DNA of 18,459 nt from an uncultured Bacteroidales bacterium. GTDB taxonomy: Bacteria; Bacteroidota; Bacteroidia; Bacteroidales; UBA932. Below, in pieces: positions 7,365 through 16,557 of the stretch (position 1 is its first letter; the number at the start of each line of letters is the position of its first letter). Under the pieces are notes generated by a model that was not told where the DNA came from, did not search any database, and saw only the letters and a list, made by a program, of their open reading frames with translations. The stretch lies in assembly GCA_900544815.1 (NCBI GenBank), contig UQWT01000043.1:1-18459 (forward strand), written 5' to 3'. Position numbers and translations under genes: made by a program.

Positions 7365-8525
7365 TTATTTTAGTAACTCTTCAAGTTTAGATTGCAGCTC
7401 CTCACCACGCAGATCTCGTGCTATAATGACACCCTCTCTGTCAAATAAAACCGTTGCCGGAATTCCATTAACACCATATTTTTTTGAGCCTTCACACTCC
7501 CACGCCTTTAAATCAGACATATGCTTCCAAGATAAATTCATATCTTTGATAGCCTTCAGCCAATCATCCTTTTTTGAATCAAGAGATACACCAACTATCT
7601 CAAAATTATCGCCACCAAATTTCTTATACGCCTCAACAACATTTGGCATCTCAGCCCTGCAAGGCCCACACCAGCTTGCCCAAAAATCAACCAAAACATA
7701 TTTACCTTTACCAACATAATCAGACAATGACACCTTATTACCCTCTGCATCCTCCATGGTAAAATCAGTAAATGGCTTGCCTACAGATGTTTTATCCAAC
7801 TTATCAATTTGTTCGGCTATAACCTTATAGATAGGCAAACTCTTTGTATACTCATTAGCACCGGCAATAAGTTCCTTTTTTCCTTCTACAGAATCCTCGT
7901 TTGTAACAGCATTATACAGATTCCTATACCAAACAGCAGGATTATTGACATTATTCTTTACATAATCTCTAATTAAAGCCAAAAGCTTCTTACTACACTC
8001 CTTAATAGTCGCCTTTACACTATCCAAATCCACAGCAGATGTGTCCAACTCATTTTTTTTCACCTTGTCAATGAGAGCCCATTTTTGCTGCATAGTATCA
8101 ATATATACATTATATTCATTGGAAAAATTCTGATATGAATCGTTCAAAGGGGTACCGGAAACAACTGTTTTATTATTTCCGTCTGTGAATAGATTAATAA
8201 CACCCTTTTCCAATACTACAGTAGCATGAATAACTGCAGGCTCATTAGGATTATCAGAGCTAAGATAGACATTGCAATAATCAAGATTAGGCACATCACC
8301 CTTAAATGTATACTTACCATCCTTTATAACTGCAGAATCCTTTTGAGGATTGCTCCTGTCTTTATTGATACTGCTTCCGTCTATCTTGTAGACAAATTTT
8401 CCGTTGAGATTACTATTTTCAACAGTACCGTTAATGGTATATCCGTTATCTGAACAACCTGTACAGATTCCCATTACCATAATAACAGCGGAAATTACTA
8501 CATTTTTCATCATATTATAAGTCAT
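7365..8525 (-). CDS. TlpA-like thioredoxin lipoprotein with DUF4369-like N-terminus
   Basis: Predicted periplasmic-face thiol-disulfide oxidoreductase, lipid-anchored. The 386 residues begin with a signal peptide ending MGICTGC, so Cys24 is the likely lipidated residue (Cys21 is nearby). Residues 27-125 form a beta-rich domain like DUF4369 (YTINGTVENSNLNGKFVYK and GKYTFKGDVP). A mostly helical linker follows at 130-245. The C-terminal redoxin/TlpA domain at 248-386 carries WASWCGPCRAEMP with the redox pair Cys286 and Cys289 and the cis-proline Pro356 in NGIPATVLFD. It is last in the operon, only 4 bases after the preceding thioredoxin gene. Start codons at 8525, 8513 and 8510 are all possible (MTYNMMKN); the shortest gives a more typical signal peptide. 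Its substrate is unknown. It has the ordinary CxxC, unlike the two upstream paralogues. Confidence 0.88.
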   Translation of the reverse strand: MTYNMMKNVVISAVIMVMGICTGCSDNGYTINGTVENSNLNGKFVYKIDGSSINKDRSNPQKDSAVIKDGKYTFKGDVPNLDYCNVYLSSDNPNEPAVIHATVVLEKGVINLFTDGNNKTVVSGTPLNDSYQNFSNEYNVYIDTMQQKWALIDKVKKNELDTSAVDLDSVKATIKECSKKLLALIRDYVKNNVNNPAVWYRNLYNAVTNEDSVEGKKELIAGANEYTKSLPIYKVIAEQIDKLDKTSVGKPFTDFTMEDAEGNKVSLSDYVGKGKYVLVDFWASWCGPCRAEMPNVVEAYKKFGGDNFEIVGVSLDSKKDDWLKAIKDMNLSWKHMSDLKAWECEGSKKYGVNGIPATVLFDREGVIIARDLRGEELQSKLEELLK

Positions 8526-8529
8526 TTAG

Positions 8530-9951
8530 TTATTTGATTAATTTTTTCAAAAAATCTTCACTACCATCAAACGACGGCCTTATGGTATTGTTATTTATAA
8601 AACAGCCGTTCTTGTCAATTAACATAAAACGAGGGATCTCATTAATATTATAAATGGAATCAAACTCTTTCTCACCCTTAGGAGAGATGATATATTGCGG
8701 CCAAGAAGGATTATCCGCCTTAACCTTTTCTTCCCATTGTTCTCTGTCGTTGTCTACTGAGATGCTTATCAAAACAATCTCCTTGTTGTCCTTAAACTTT
8801 CCGGCCAACTTTTCCATGTACGGTATTTCTGCACAACAAGGAGCGCACCAAGTAGCCCAAAAATCAACGTACACAGCTCTGCCCTTCCCAACTATATCCT
8901 TAAAATGAAAGCTGTTGCCACTAACATCTTCAACTAAGAAATCCGGTGCCTGCATCCCCGGCATTATATTCTTTATTCCGTTATATGCCTTTTCATTGCT
9001 TTTGAATATCTCGCTGCTTCCCGACAAATCTCTGTAAATCTCAAATGCCTCACCAACCCCATCTGTATTGAAAGACTGCAACGTAGATTGAATGGCAAAG
9101 TCAGACAATCTCTCTCTAACCACAGGATTATCAATCTTTTCTTTCAGGTATTTCATATACCTTACAATCTCCTTGTCCCCTTTATATAATTCGGGGTAAA
9201 GCTGGAGATTCATTCTCACAAAAAGATCAGACAAAGAGGCTCGCACATTACAATTGGTCGTATCCTCAATATCTATAGAGGTGAGCGAACTCATAAAATC
9301 TGCATCATCTGTAAGTTTACACCCCAACCCTATAGCACCGAATCCGTACATGAACAACTGTTGCTGCTGCATATCCTCTATCTTCGGCATCCGCTCATCA
9401 ACAAACGGTTTGCAGCACGATTTCAACAGCCCTTTCAAATACTGCTGGTATTCAGACACTTTTTCACGGAACTCCTTATATGTAAACGGAATCCCATTAT
9501 CCTTGCTATAATCATAAACCTTATATGGAAGATTAAGATAGTTTGACTCATTAGCCGTTTTACCTTTGAATGTAGGGGTGACAACATACCTCTCTTTTTT
9601 TGTTCCATAGAAATCCACAACCTTAGTCTCTCCATCCAAGTTAACTGCAAGGTCTGCTCCGGGAGTCAAATACACAGGAATATTTACCATATCTGTACCA
9701 AGATACTTCAAATATAGGAATGCCTTCACAGGCTCACTGCAGTCTACTGTATGTCTGAAATTTCCATCCTTGTCAACTTGTATTGTATCCCTGTGTTCTC
9801 CATTATTGTCTGTGTAATTCAAAAGAAATACACCTGTTCCATCATATCTGCAAGTATGCCCTTGCACGACAGCAGCATTCTCGTTGCCACTGCACGAGAA
9901 TGCTGCTACTGTACAAGCCAAAATAAGCAAATGTTTAAATTGAACATTCAT
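8530..9951 (-). CDS. TlpA-like thioredoxin lipoprotein with CxxCC active site
   Basis: Predicted lipid-anchored thiol-disulfide oxidoreductase of 473 residues. The signal peptide ends VAAFSC, giving Cys20 as the lipidated residue. Residues 28-115 resemble the DUF4369 beta domain (DTIQVDKDGNFRHTV and YLTPGADLAVNLDG). A long helical middle region (130-330) contains a Cys-Cys pair at 179-180 (LKSCCKPF). The C-terminal redoxin domain (332-473) has WATWCAPCCAEIPY: redox cysteines 369 and 372 followed at once by Cys373; the cis-proline is Pro440 in NEIPRFMLID. It is clearly a tandem paralogue of the next upstream gene, sharing VVTP.F, TYKEF and the CCAEIPY segment. It lies 4 bases before the third thioredoxin gene and 40 bases after the paralogue. 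Redox direction (reductase or oxidase) and substrate cannot be told. Confidence 0.87.
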   Translation of the reverse strand: MNVQFKHLLILACTVAAFSCSGNENAAVVQGHTCRYDGTGVFLLNYTDNNGEHRDTIQVDKDGNFRHTVDCSEPVKAFLYLKYLGTDMVNIPVYLTPGADLAVNLDGETKVVDFYGTKKERYVVTPTFKGKTANESNYLNLPYKVYDYSKDNGIPFTYKEFREKVSEYQQYLKGLLKSCCKPFVDERMPKIEDMQQQQLFMYGFGAIGLGCKLTDDADFMSSLTSIDIEDTTNCNVRASLSDLFVRMNLQLYPELYKGDKEIVRYMKYLKEKIDNPVVRERLSDFAIQSTLQSFNTDGVGEAFEIYRDLSGSSEIFKSNEKAYNGIKNIMPGMQAPDFLVEDVSGNSFHFKDIVGKGRAVYVDFWATWCAPCCAEIPYMEKLAGKFKDNKEIVLISISVDNDREQWEEKVKADNPSWPQYIISPKGEKEFDSIYNINEIPRFMLIDKNGCFINNNTIRPSFDGSEDFLKKLIK

Positions 9952-9991
9952 ATTATATGACCTATTAAACTCTTATTACTTTGCAATAGAA

Positions 9992-11419
9992 TTATTTGTT
10001 AATAAATCCGTCAAGGACCTCAATAATGTTTTTGGCTGAAGGACGTTCTGCATTTATAGTCACAATCTTACCATCCTTGTCAAATATCATAAACCTTGGA
10101 ATAGCCCTTATATTATACTCTTTGGCAAAACTAGAATCGAATGCAGTAGGTATGATATACTGCCTCCACGTTGGTTTATCCTGTTCCAATTTAGACAACC
10201 AGGCCTTTTTGTTGTTATCCAAAGATATGCTCAGCATCTCTATCTTGTCATTTCCTTTGTAATGCTCAACAAGTTTCTCCACGTATGGAATTTCGGCACA
10301 ACACGGGCCGCACCAGGTAGCCCAAAAATCAATATAGGTGACTTTGCCCTTTCCAACTACATCCAAAAAATGCACTGTATTGCCATTAGGATCCTGCATC
10401 TCAAAATCTGTTGCCATAACTCCGGGGAGGAGTTTCCTTAAACTATTAAAGACCTTTTCATTATCTTTATACTTTTCGCTTTTACCGGAAAGTTCCTTGT
10501 ATAACGGAAATGCCTCAATAAGACCATCACAATCTCCTGCAACCATATAGAAGTCTATAGTGTTGTCCGAAATATACTCTCTTACCTTAGCATTACTTAC
10601 TTTCTCCTTTAAATATAACATCTCCCTCTCTATGTAAGGCTTTCCCTCATAGTATTCGGGATGCGCCAATACTAGATCATACCAGATATAATCAGGTATG
10701 AGATTTGATTTACTGCTACTCTTGAAAAGAGACTCATCGTTAATATTTATCTTGGAAACCTCCTTAACAAAATCCGGGTCTTTACTTGCATTGTTTTTTG
10801 TATCATATAAAGATCTTCTGGCAAATGTAAACAGATATTGCTCCTGCATACCTTCTATCTCTTTTAAAGTTTCATTTCTAAACACTTCGGAACACCCATC
10901 CAACTTGGATTTAAGAAAATCCTGCCTTGCCTTCACCTGCTTTGTGAACTCTTTATAGGTTACAGGAGAACCATCTTTGTTAACGTAATAATAATCATAA
11001 TATGGAGGAATATTGATATAATCACACTCCCTTGCATTATCTCCGGAAAAGACAGGTGTCACAACATATTTAACCTCTTTCTCACCAAAAAATTCAACCT
11101 CCTTAAATTCTCCCAACAGCTGTACATCTGTTTTTGCTCCCGGTGTAATATAGAGGTCTATAAATGCCTTGTTTTTGCCCAAATAGTCCAACACCAGATG
11201 TCTGCTATCTATAGCATTACATGCAATTTCGTGCTGGAAACGGCCGTTTGCATCCACTTTTACAGTATCTGTATTTTTATGGCTGTCCATAACAAACAGG
11301 TAGCCGCTTCCTTTATAATCGCAAAGTTTGCCCGTGATTGTTGCACTCTTTTTTGACTCATCAGCAAATGACACAAATGTTATAAGTGCCAAAAGCGTAA
11401 ATAAAAACAATTTTCTCAT
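9992..11419 (-). CDS. Periplasmic TlpA-like thioredoxin with CxxCC active site
   Basis: Predicted soluble periplasmic thiol-disulfide oxidoreductase of 475 residues. The N-terminal signal (MRKLFLFTLLALITFVSFA) has no lipobox cysteine and is probably cut after Ala19 by signal peptidase I, unlike its lipoprotein paralogue next door. A DUF4369-like beta domain spans about 25-110 (DTVKVDANGRFQHEI and LYITPGAKTDVQL), then a helical linker to 330. The redoxin domain carries WATWCGPCCAEIPYVEKL with Cys370 and Cys373 as the redox pair and the extra Cys374; the cis-proline is Pro441 in RAIPRFMIFD. It lies 18 bases after susD and so is the first thioredoxin of the operon. Two paralogues with separate anchoring suggest a division between free and membrane-held pools, which is an inference. 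Confidence 0.87.
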   Translation of the reverse strand: MRKLFLFTLLALITFVSFADESKKSATITGKLCDYKGSGYLFVMDSHKNTDTVKVDANGRFQHEIACNAIDSRHLVLDYLGKNKAFIDLYITPGAKTDVQLLGEFKEVEFFGEKEVKYVVTPVFSGDNARECDYINIPPYYDYYYVNKDGSPVTYKEFTKQVKARQDFLKSKLDGCSEVFRNETLKEIEGMQEQYLFTFARRSLYDTKNNASKDPDFVKEVSKININDESLFKSSSKSNLIPDYIWYDLVLAHPEYYEGKPYIEREMLYLKEKVSNAKVREYISDNTIDFYMVAGDCDGLIEAFPLYKELSGKSEKYKDNEKVFNSLRKLLPGVMATDFEMQDPNGNTVHFLDVVGKGKVTYIDFWATWCGPCCAEIPYVEKLVEHYKGNDKIEMLSISLDNNKKAWLSKLEQDKPTWRQYIIPTAFDSSFAKEYNIRAIPRFMIFDKDGKIVTINAERPSAKNIIEVLDGFINK

Positions 11420-11437
11420 CTAAATTATCAAATAAAT

Positions 11438-12853
11438 TTATTTAACATTCCAGTTGGTATTCCATTTCAGTACAGATTCAGGTATGTTTACCTCAAGATT
11501 ATCCTCAGTAAACGGATAAACAGTGTCCGTACCATAAACCTTATGCCCGTATCCGGCCTTCAAATCTGCAAAAAGAGGATCATTCCACAATCTCTTCATT
11601 TCAAAGAAGAACAGCCCTTGTCCCAAGCATTCCCTAATTCTCTCTTCAACACAGAACCTTATTAATTTGTCTTTTGTATCTATTTCAGCGGGAACAGGTG
11701 CATCTGCTGCAGGCATACGATATTTTCTAAGAGTCTCCAGAACCTCTTTGGCAGCATTCATATCACCTGCTCTTGCCTCACACTCAGCAAGAGTTAGATA
11801 TAATCCGTACGACGTTATACCCATAGGGGTATCCCTATAGCATACTCTATACAACCCATCATTAAGTTCATACTTATACTGTCTTCTGTCTGTAGAGCCA
11901 AAGAGGGCATAATACTCCGGTTTTGCATACATTGTAGCTGTAGATTCATAATATTGGCTATAGAACGAAATACAATCGTTGAACCCTGCAATATTTCTCA
12001 TGTACTGAATATTGTCAAAATGATATATTCCGTCACACCTTATCGTGGCTTCATCCATGGTATTCAGATCATAGAATTTGGCACTGCCGGCTTCATCTGC
12101 ATATTTTTTTGCCAATCTCAATGCCTCCAATGCCTTGTCATATCTGTTCATATAATGATAGACATGTCCCAACATTGCGTATGCATCTGCTTTCTCTGTT
12201 CTAAAACTGTAAGCAGTGCTGTTATAAATGTGAGGGCAAGACTCCTCCATCTCGGTTATAATAAAATCAAACAGTTTCCTCATGGTGCCCCTTTCAAAGG
12301 TCTCCTGAAGAGTATTTGCCTCTGTTATTATCGGAAGCCCTGGCTCACTGTCTGCATAGCTGTCATTGTATGGTTTAAGATAGATCTGTGCAATACGGAA
12401 CAGATACCAAGCACGCATAACTCTTGCCTCTGATTGTGTAGACAGTTTGTCTGCCACGTCTGCATCTGTATTCATCACATTATTGATTATTAGGTTGCAG
12501 GAATACATATTACCGTTATAACCCCAATCAGACGGTAAATCGTCGGGAAGAAGAAAAGCTTTGTTGTACATATAGCACTCTTTACCTTGTTGACCCATTT
12601 TCGAACCTAATTCACCAAAACTTCTCCCTGTCACAACGTATTCATCGCTTAAAATGGGGAAATAAAGCCTACCATCAAACTCTAATGTCCATTTAATCAT
12701 ATCAAAAGAGGTAAGGAGACCATCATAGTGTTTGTACTCCGTAGGAACATCCTTTCCCCTTGGTTTTATACCAAGGAATTTGTCCGGGTCACACGCCGTT
12801 AACAGCAATATCACCGTTGCTGATGCAAGTATTATATTTTTTATATATCTCAT
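11438..12853 (-). CDS. SusD/RagB-family outer-membrane lipoprotein
   Basis: Surface-exposed ligand-binding lid that works with the adjacent SusC-like channel in a pedal-bin import mechanism (known for the family). The 471 residues begin with a lipoprotein signal ending LLLTAC, giving Cys21. Family features include the N-terminal FLGIKPRGKDVPTEYKHYDGL, the TPR-like helix EARVMRAWYLFRIAQIYL near 140-160 followed by PGLPII, a TPR unit around HVYHYMNRYDKALEALRLAK, and the C-terminal RagB/SusD region with CVEERIRECLGQGLFFFEMKRL. The usual C-terminal segment with the hydrophobic end is present (ESVLKWNTNWNVK). It is separated from the susC gene by 11 bases and from the first thioredoxin by 18. Nothing in it identifies the ligand. 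Length is slightly below the 500-550 common among glycan-binding members. Confidence 0.93.
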   Translation of the reverse strand: MRYIKNIILASATVILLLTACDPDKFLGIKPRGKDVPTEYKHYDGLLTSFDMIKWTLEFDGRLYFPILSDEYVVTGRSFGELGSKMGQQGKECYMYNKAFLLPDDLPSDWGYNGNMYSCNLIINNVMNTDADVADKLSTQSEARVMRAWYLFRIAQIYLKPYNDSYADSEPGLPIITEANTLQETFERGTMRKLFDFIITEMEESCPHIYNSTAYSFRTEKADAYAMLGHVYHYMNRYDKALEALRLAKKYADEAGSAKFYDLNTMDEATIRCDGIYHFDNIQYMRNIAGFNDCISFYSQYYESTATMYAKPEYYALFGSTDRRQYKYELNDGLYRVCYRDTPMGITSYGLYLTLAECEARAGDMNAAKEVLETLRKYRMPAADAPVPAEIDTKDKLIRFCVEERIRECLGQGLFFFEMKRLWNDPLFADLKAGYGHKVYGTDTVYPFTEDNLEVNIPESVLKWNTNWNVK

Positions 12854-12864
12854 AACAAAATCAT

Positions 12865-15800
12865 TTAAAAGTTAATAGACAATCCAACTGAACAGTATGT
12901 ACCATAGTTATAATTGTTGAGTCCCACCTCGGGGTCCACACCTTTGTCATTTGCAACAATCTTGAATATATCGTGTCCGGTTAGTCTAACCTTTACGCTC
13001 TGCATTTTAAGTTTATCGCATATGTGTTTTGGCAAAGAATATGAAAGCGTAAGCTCTCTTAGTTTTGCATACGATGCAGATTGGTACAATGCATCTGCAT
13101 AGCCGAATATGCCATCATATACGCCTCTTCCGGAATTGGTTGGATCCTCGTACGCAGACGGAATTATGGTATGCTCCTCATCCCCGGGTTGTCTCCATCG
13201 ATTATCAAATTCGTTACTTCTATTATAGTTAAGTCTTCCGTTCAGCGAAGGCGAGCTGTAAACGCACATCTTGTGGCCCAAGTTAAATATAATCATTGCT
13301 GTAAGATCAAATCCTTTATAACTTAACGTATTGGTAAATGAACCGCTCCATTTGGGGACTGTAGTTCCCATACAGTATGCATCATCTGCCGTTAACTTGT
13401 TGTAGTCGTACTGTATATTCCCATCTTTATCATAAGCTTGTGCCACACCATCCTCATGCCTTAGTCCGGCCCATTTTACTCTCCAAATTGCACCTGCAGG
13501 ATAGCCTTCTGTATATGCTCCGTAATAAATCTTATTCCAAAGCGTTGTGGTAGGTACCTGATAATAATCTAAGATCTTGTTCTTATTGTAAGAAAGATTC
13601 AGAGTTGAACTCCAGGCAAAATCTTTTGTCTGAATATTTGCAGTATGTAAAGACAACTCTACGCCCTTGTTTTCCAAGGAGCCAACATTTGCATAGATAG
13701 AAGAGAATCCTGTAAGTACATTAAGCGCCTTGTCTGATAACAGATCTTTTGTCTTTTTATGGTAAAGATCTATAGAGCCGTCTATTCTGTAGTTCAGGAA
13801 TGAAAAATCAACTCCTACATTCCATGTTCTAGTGGTCTCCCAACCTATCTTCTTGTTACTTGGAGATTTAATTACATAACCATTATTATTGTTAAAGGAA
13901 GAAGTTCCAACATATACACCTATTATATCGTATGGTCCACCCATTGTAGGCAGTGGAGAGTTTCCGGAGTGTCCCCAGCTTAATCTTGTTGTCAATGAAT
14001 TGATCCAACCCACATTCTTTAAAAAATTCTCCTCCTTCATTCTCCAAGATACACCAACAGAGCCTATAGGCTTGTATTGGGAGTTGACATCTGTTCCAAA
14101 GAGGTTACTTTGGTCTATTCTGGCACTACCATTTATGCTATACCTGTTCTTGAATGTATACGCCAAATTACCATAATATGACACATATCTTAGTACATTT
14201 TCACTTTGAGTTGTCCTATCAACATTAACATAACCATAATCACCAAAATAGTTCATAAAAAAGCCGTTCGCTGCTGTTATGTCATAACCGCTATTGCTCA
14301 TGGTCTGATAATCATATCCCCTTTCGTATGAATTATATCCTTTAGACTTACTCTCTCTCCACTCAGTTCCAAGGAGAGCCGTAATCTGATGTTCATTACC
14401 TTTAAAAGAGCTGTTATATGAGATCTGGTTTCTTATGGTCCAATCTGTGGTAAAGTTGTTATCTACAGTAAAATCTCCTCCCATTTTTGGCAGAATCTGC
14501 TTTAAATCACTTGTTGTTGCGTTTATTCTGTCATGTCTTACAGACCAGGTATCTCCAGGTATGTAATTCTCACTGTTCGATGCACCCCTCATATATTGGA
14601 ATCTTACCTCGTATGAAATACCTTTCCAGATATCTGCCTTTAAAGCGGTATTGGCTCTGAATCTGGTATCCTTTACCTTTACAAAAGATTTGAAGAAATC
14701 CTCTACAGGGTGATAGACAGTTGAGATATCAAGATCCTTCTCTATCCTCTGCCTGTCTGATTCCTGCATGCGGTAAACATTATAATCTGCCCAACTTCCA
14801 TCTGAATTTTTCAGCATGGCATATGGTAGCATTCCGGAATAGGGATTGCTAAAGTTAACGAGATTAAGATAATCTGTATAGCTCTTGTTTTCTGAGTGTG
14901 ATACATTAAGAGTTAAATTCCAATTGAGCCATTTTGTAATCTTATATTCCTGCTTTACATTAATTTTGTAAGTGTTGTCCTTATTGTGAAAGTTCCCTTG
15001 AGATCCTTCATAACCTAAAGAGCCAAAGATTTTTAATCTGTCTGTACCACCACTTACAGAAACATTATGAGATGTATTCCACATATCGGTCATCATAAGG
15101 TCATTGTACTGTGAATAGCCATCCTGGTTTGCAAGCACATTTAACCTTTTATCTCTTTCATCTTGAGAAATTACACCTCGTTTCCAATCATACAATATCT
15201 GCTCATGAGGAAATACAATGGGAGTCTCATAGCCCATAATATACAAACCTTTAGTTGTATTTGTTATAGTCTCCCATGAATAAGCCTCCTGATAATCCGG
15301 ATTTTCAAATACCTCAAGAGCATTCTTTACAAAAGTCTTGCTGTCCATAAGATTGTAGTACTTAAGGCTTGGCCTTCCTTTATAGGTAAAGTTGCCGTCA
15401 TAGCTTACATTTATACGTCCGTTTGTATTATTGCCGGCTTTTGATGTAATTACAATTACGCCATTTGCAGCTCTTGAGCCCCAGATTGATACCGCAGTTG
15501 CATCTTTTAGTACGGTAACAGAGGCTATATCATTTGCAGACAAAAGTTTCTCAACATCATCTGTAGAAACAGCAACACCATCCAACACAAACAGAGGCTC
15601 CTGATTTGAATTGATAGATGTAATACCACGTACAAGATATTTGCTTGTAGCATTATTTGCAGTATTTACAGTCAGGCCGGCCGCAGTTCCTTCCAAACTT
15701 TCAAGAATGCTGCCGCGGGACATTGCAGAAGATTTTACATTGTCGCCCTTTATAATGCTGTAAGAAGCAGCACTTCTCTCTTTGGAGATTGTCTGGTAAC

Positions 15801-16410
15801 CTGTTATAACCACATTATCCAACTCCTCAATATTTGAGCTTAGCGTTATATCTAAAGCAGATTTTCCATTAATGTTAACTTCATAATCTTTATATCCAAA
15901 TGACTGAAAAGATAATTTAGTATCTGATGGAACTGTTATTTCATAAAATCCGTTATCATCTGCTATAGCATATTGTTCGCTGTTGGTATCCTTGACCACG
16001 ACTCCGGGCAAAGTAGCACCGGTATCATCTCTAACTACTCCACTTACCTTAATCTTACCTCCGGTATTAGATTTAACACTTGACTTTTCGGCTTTACTCT
16101 TACTAAGAATAATCTGTTTGCCTACAATTTTATAGGTGATTCCATACGGAGCCAATATTTTCTTTAGAATGGTATCAAGGTCTGAGTTTTTCTCCTCAAC
16201 AGAAATCATTATTTTGTCGGGATTAATACTATCAGAAAACGCAAAACTCAATGACGTCTGCTGATTGATTTGCGTCATTACATTACGCAAAGAGACCCCT
16301 TTACAATTAAGAGTCACCTTGCTTTGAGCAAAGGCTAACGAACCTGTAACCGCCAATATGCATAACAAGCATACCGCTCTGCGCATAAAGTGATAAATAG
16401 CTTTTCTCAT
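12865..16410 (-). CDS. SusC/RagA-family TonB-dependent transporter with STN signalling domain
   Basis: TonB-dependent outer-membrane channel, paired with the SusD protein, and a signal transducer. The 1181 residues have: signal peptide 1-29 (cut near LAFAQS); STN domain 31-104 (VTLNCKGVSLRNVM to KQIILSK), which in this family contacts a FecR-type anti-sigma; a carboxypeptidase-regulatory-like beta domain 121-191 (KVSGVVRDDTGATLPGV); a TonB-box-like VVITGYQ near 200-206; a plug with LVRGITSI, PLFVLDGV and SVTVLKDATAVSIWGSRAANGVI; then the beta barrel to the terminal Phe (YCSVGLSINF). The STN domain plus the divergent sigma/anti-sigma genes make it a signalling-competent transporter. GYQTISKERSA is a variant I associate with SusC proteins outside typical glycan loci. 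It leads the five-gene operon; no clear ribosome site or promoter is visible. Confidence 0.95.
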   Translation of the reverse strand: MRKAIYHFMRRAVCLLCILAVTGSLAFAQSKVTLNCKGVSLRNVMTQINQQTSLSFAFSDSINPDKIMISVEEKNSDLDTILKKILAPYGITYKIVGKQIILSKSKAEKSSVKSNTGGKIKVSGVVRDDTGATLPGVVVKDTNSEQYAIADDNGFYEITVPSDTKLSFQSFGYKDYEVNINGKSALDITLSSNIEELDNVVITGYQTISKERSAASYSIIKGDNVKSSAMSRGSILESLEGTAAGLTVNTANNATSKYLVRGITSINSNQEPLFVLDGVAVSTDDVEKLLSANDIASVTVLKDATAVSIWGSRAANGVIVITSKAGNNTNGRINVSYDGNFTYKGRPSLKYYNLMDSKTFVKNALEVFENPDYQEAYSWETITNTTKGLYIMGYETPIVFPHEQILYDWKRGVISQDERDKRLNVLANQDGYSQYNDLMMTDMWNTSHNVSVSGGTDRLKIFGSLGYEGSQGNFHNKDNTYKINVKQEYKITKWLNWNLTLNVSHSENKSYTDYLNLVNFSNPYSGMLPYAMLKNSDGSWADYNVYRMQESDRQRIEKDLDISTVYHPVEDFFKSFVKVKDTRFRANTALKADIWKGISYEVRFQYMRGASNSENYIPGDTWSVRHDRINATTSDLKQILPKMGGDFTVDNNFTTDWTIRNQISYNSSFKGNEHQITALLGTEWRESKSKGYNSYERGYDYQTMSNSGYDITAANGFFMNYFGDYGYVNVDRTTQSENVLRYVSYYGNLAYTFKNRYSINGSARIDQSNLFGTDVNSQYKPIGSVGVSWRMKEENFLKNVGWINSLTTRLSWGHSGNSPLPTMGGPYDIIGVYVGTSSFNNNNGYVIKSPSNKKIGWETTRTWNVGVDFSFLNYRIDGSIDLYHKKTKDLLSDKALNVLTGFSSIYANVGSLENKGVELSLHTANIQTKDFAWSSTLNLSYNKNKILDYYQVPTTTLWNKIYYGAYTEGYPAGAIWRVKWAGLRHEDGVAQAYDKDGNIQYDYNKLTADDAYCMGTTVPKWSGSFTNTLSYKGFDLTAMIIFNLGHKMCVYSSPSLNGRLNYNRSNEFDNRWRQPGDEEHTIIPSAYEDPTNSGRGVYDGIFGYADALYQSASYAKLRELTLSYSLPKHICDKLKMQSVKVRLTGHDIFKIVANDKGVDPEVGLNNYNYGTYCSVGLSINF

Positions 16411-16557
16411 TTAGATTTTTTATTAATTGTTAGTATTTAGGTGTTAACACAATAATTACACTCGGAATAACGGCTTCCTTAAAAAAAAATTACGCACTTG
16501 AATAAAAATTTATTTTCACAAAAATTATTAAATTTTTTTTAAGGAATTGATAACTTT
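16411..16557. promoter_or_regulatory. Divergent regulatory region between susC and the sigma gene
   Basis: These 147 bases must hold the promoters of both the susC operon (minus) and the sigma/anti-sigma pair (plus). Visible are a perfect 10-bp palindrome GTGTTAACAC at 16441-16450, a related ATTACACT at 16455-16462, and a long AT-rich inverted repeat at 16477-16544. No convincing TTTG/TAnnTTTG pair was found on either strand. ECF-type promoters of Bacteroidota are not well enough defined for me to place one by eye. Confidence 0.6.
16477..16544. repeat. AT-rich inverted repeat covering the sigma gene ribosome site
   Basis: CCTT-A9-TT at 16477-16491 is the complement of AA-T8-AAGG at 16531-16544, 14 pairs with one bulged A and a 39-base loop. 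The right arm contains the AAGG that begins the only Shine-Dalgarno-like AAGGA (16541-16545), 12 bases before the sigma ATG. Confidence 0.6.

Noticed and set aside
11954..12433. A 159-codon plus-strand open frame opposite susD
   Set aside because: Entirely antisense to a well-supported SusD gene, no ribosome site, no domain.
16464..16478. GGAATAACGGCTTCC as an operator palindrome
   Set aside because: Only the outer GGAA/TTCC pairs; a 4-bp match around a 7-base centre is expected by chance.
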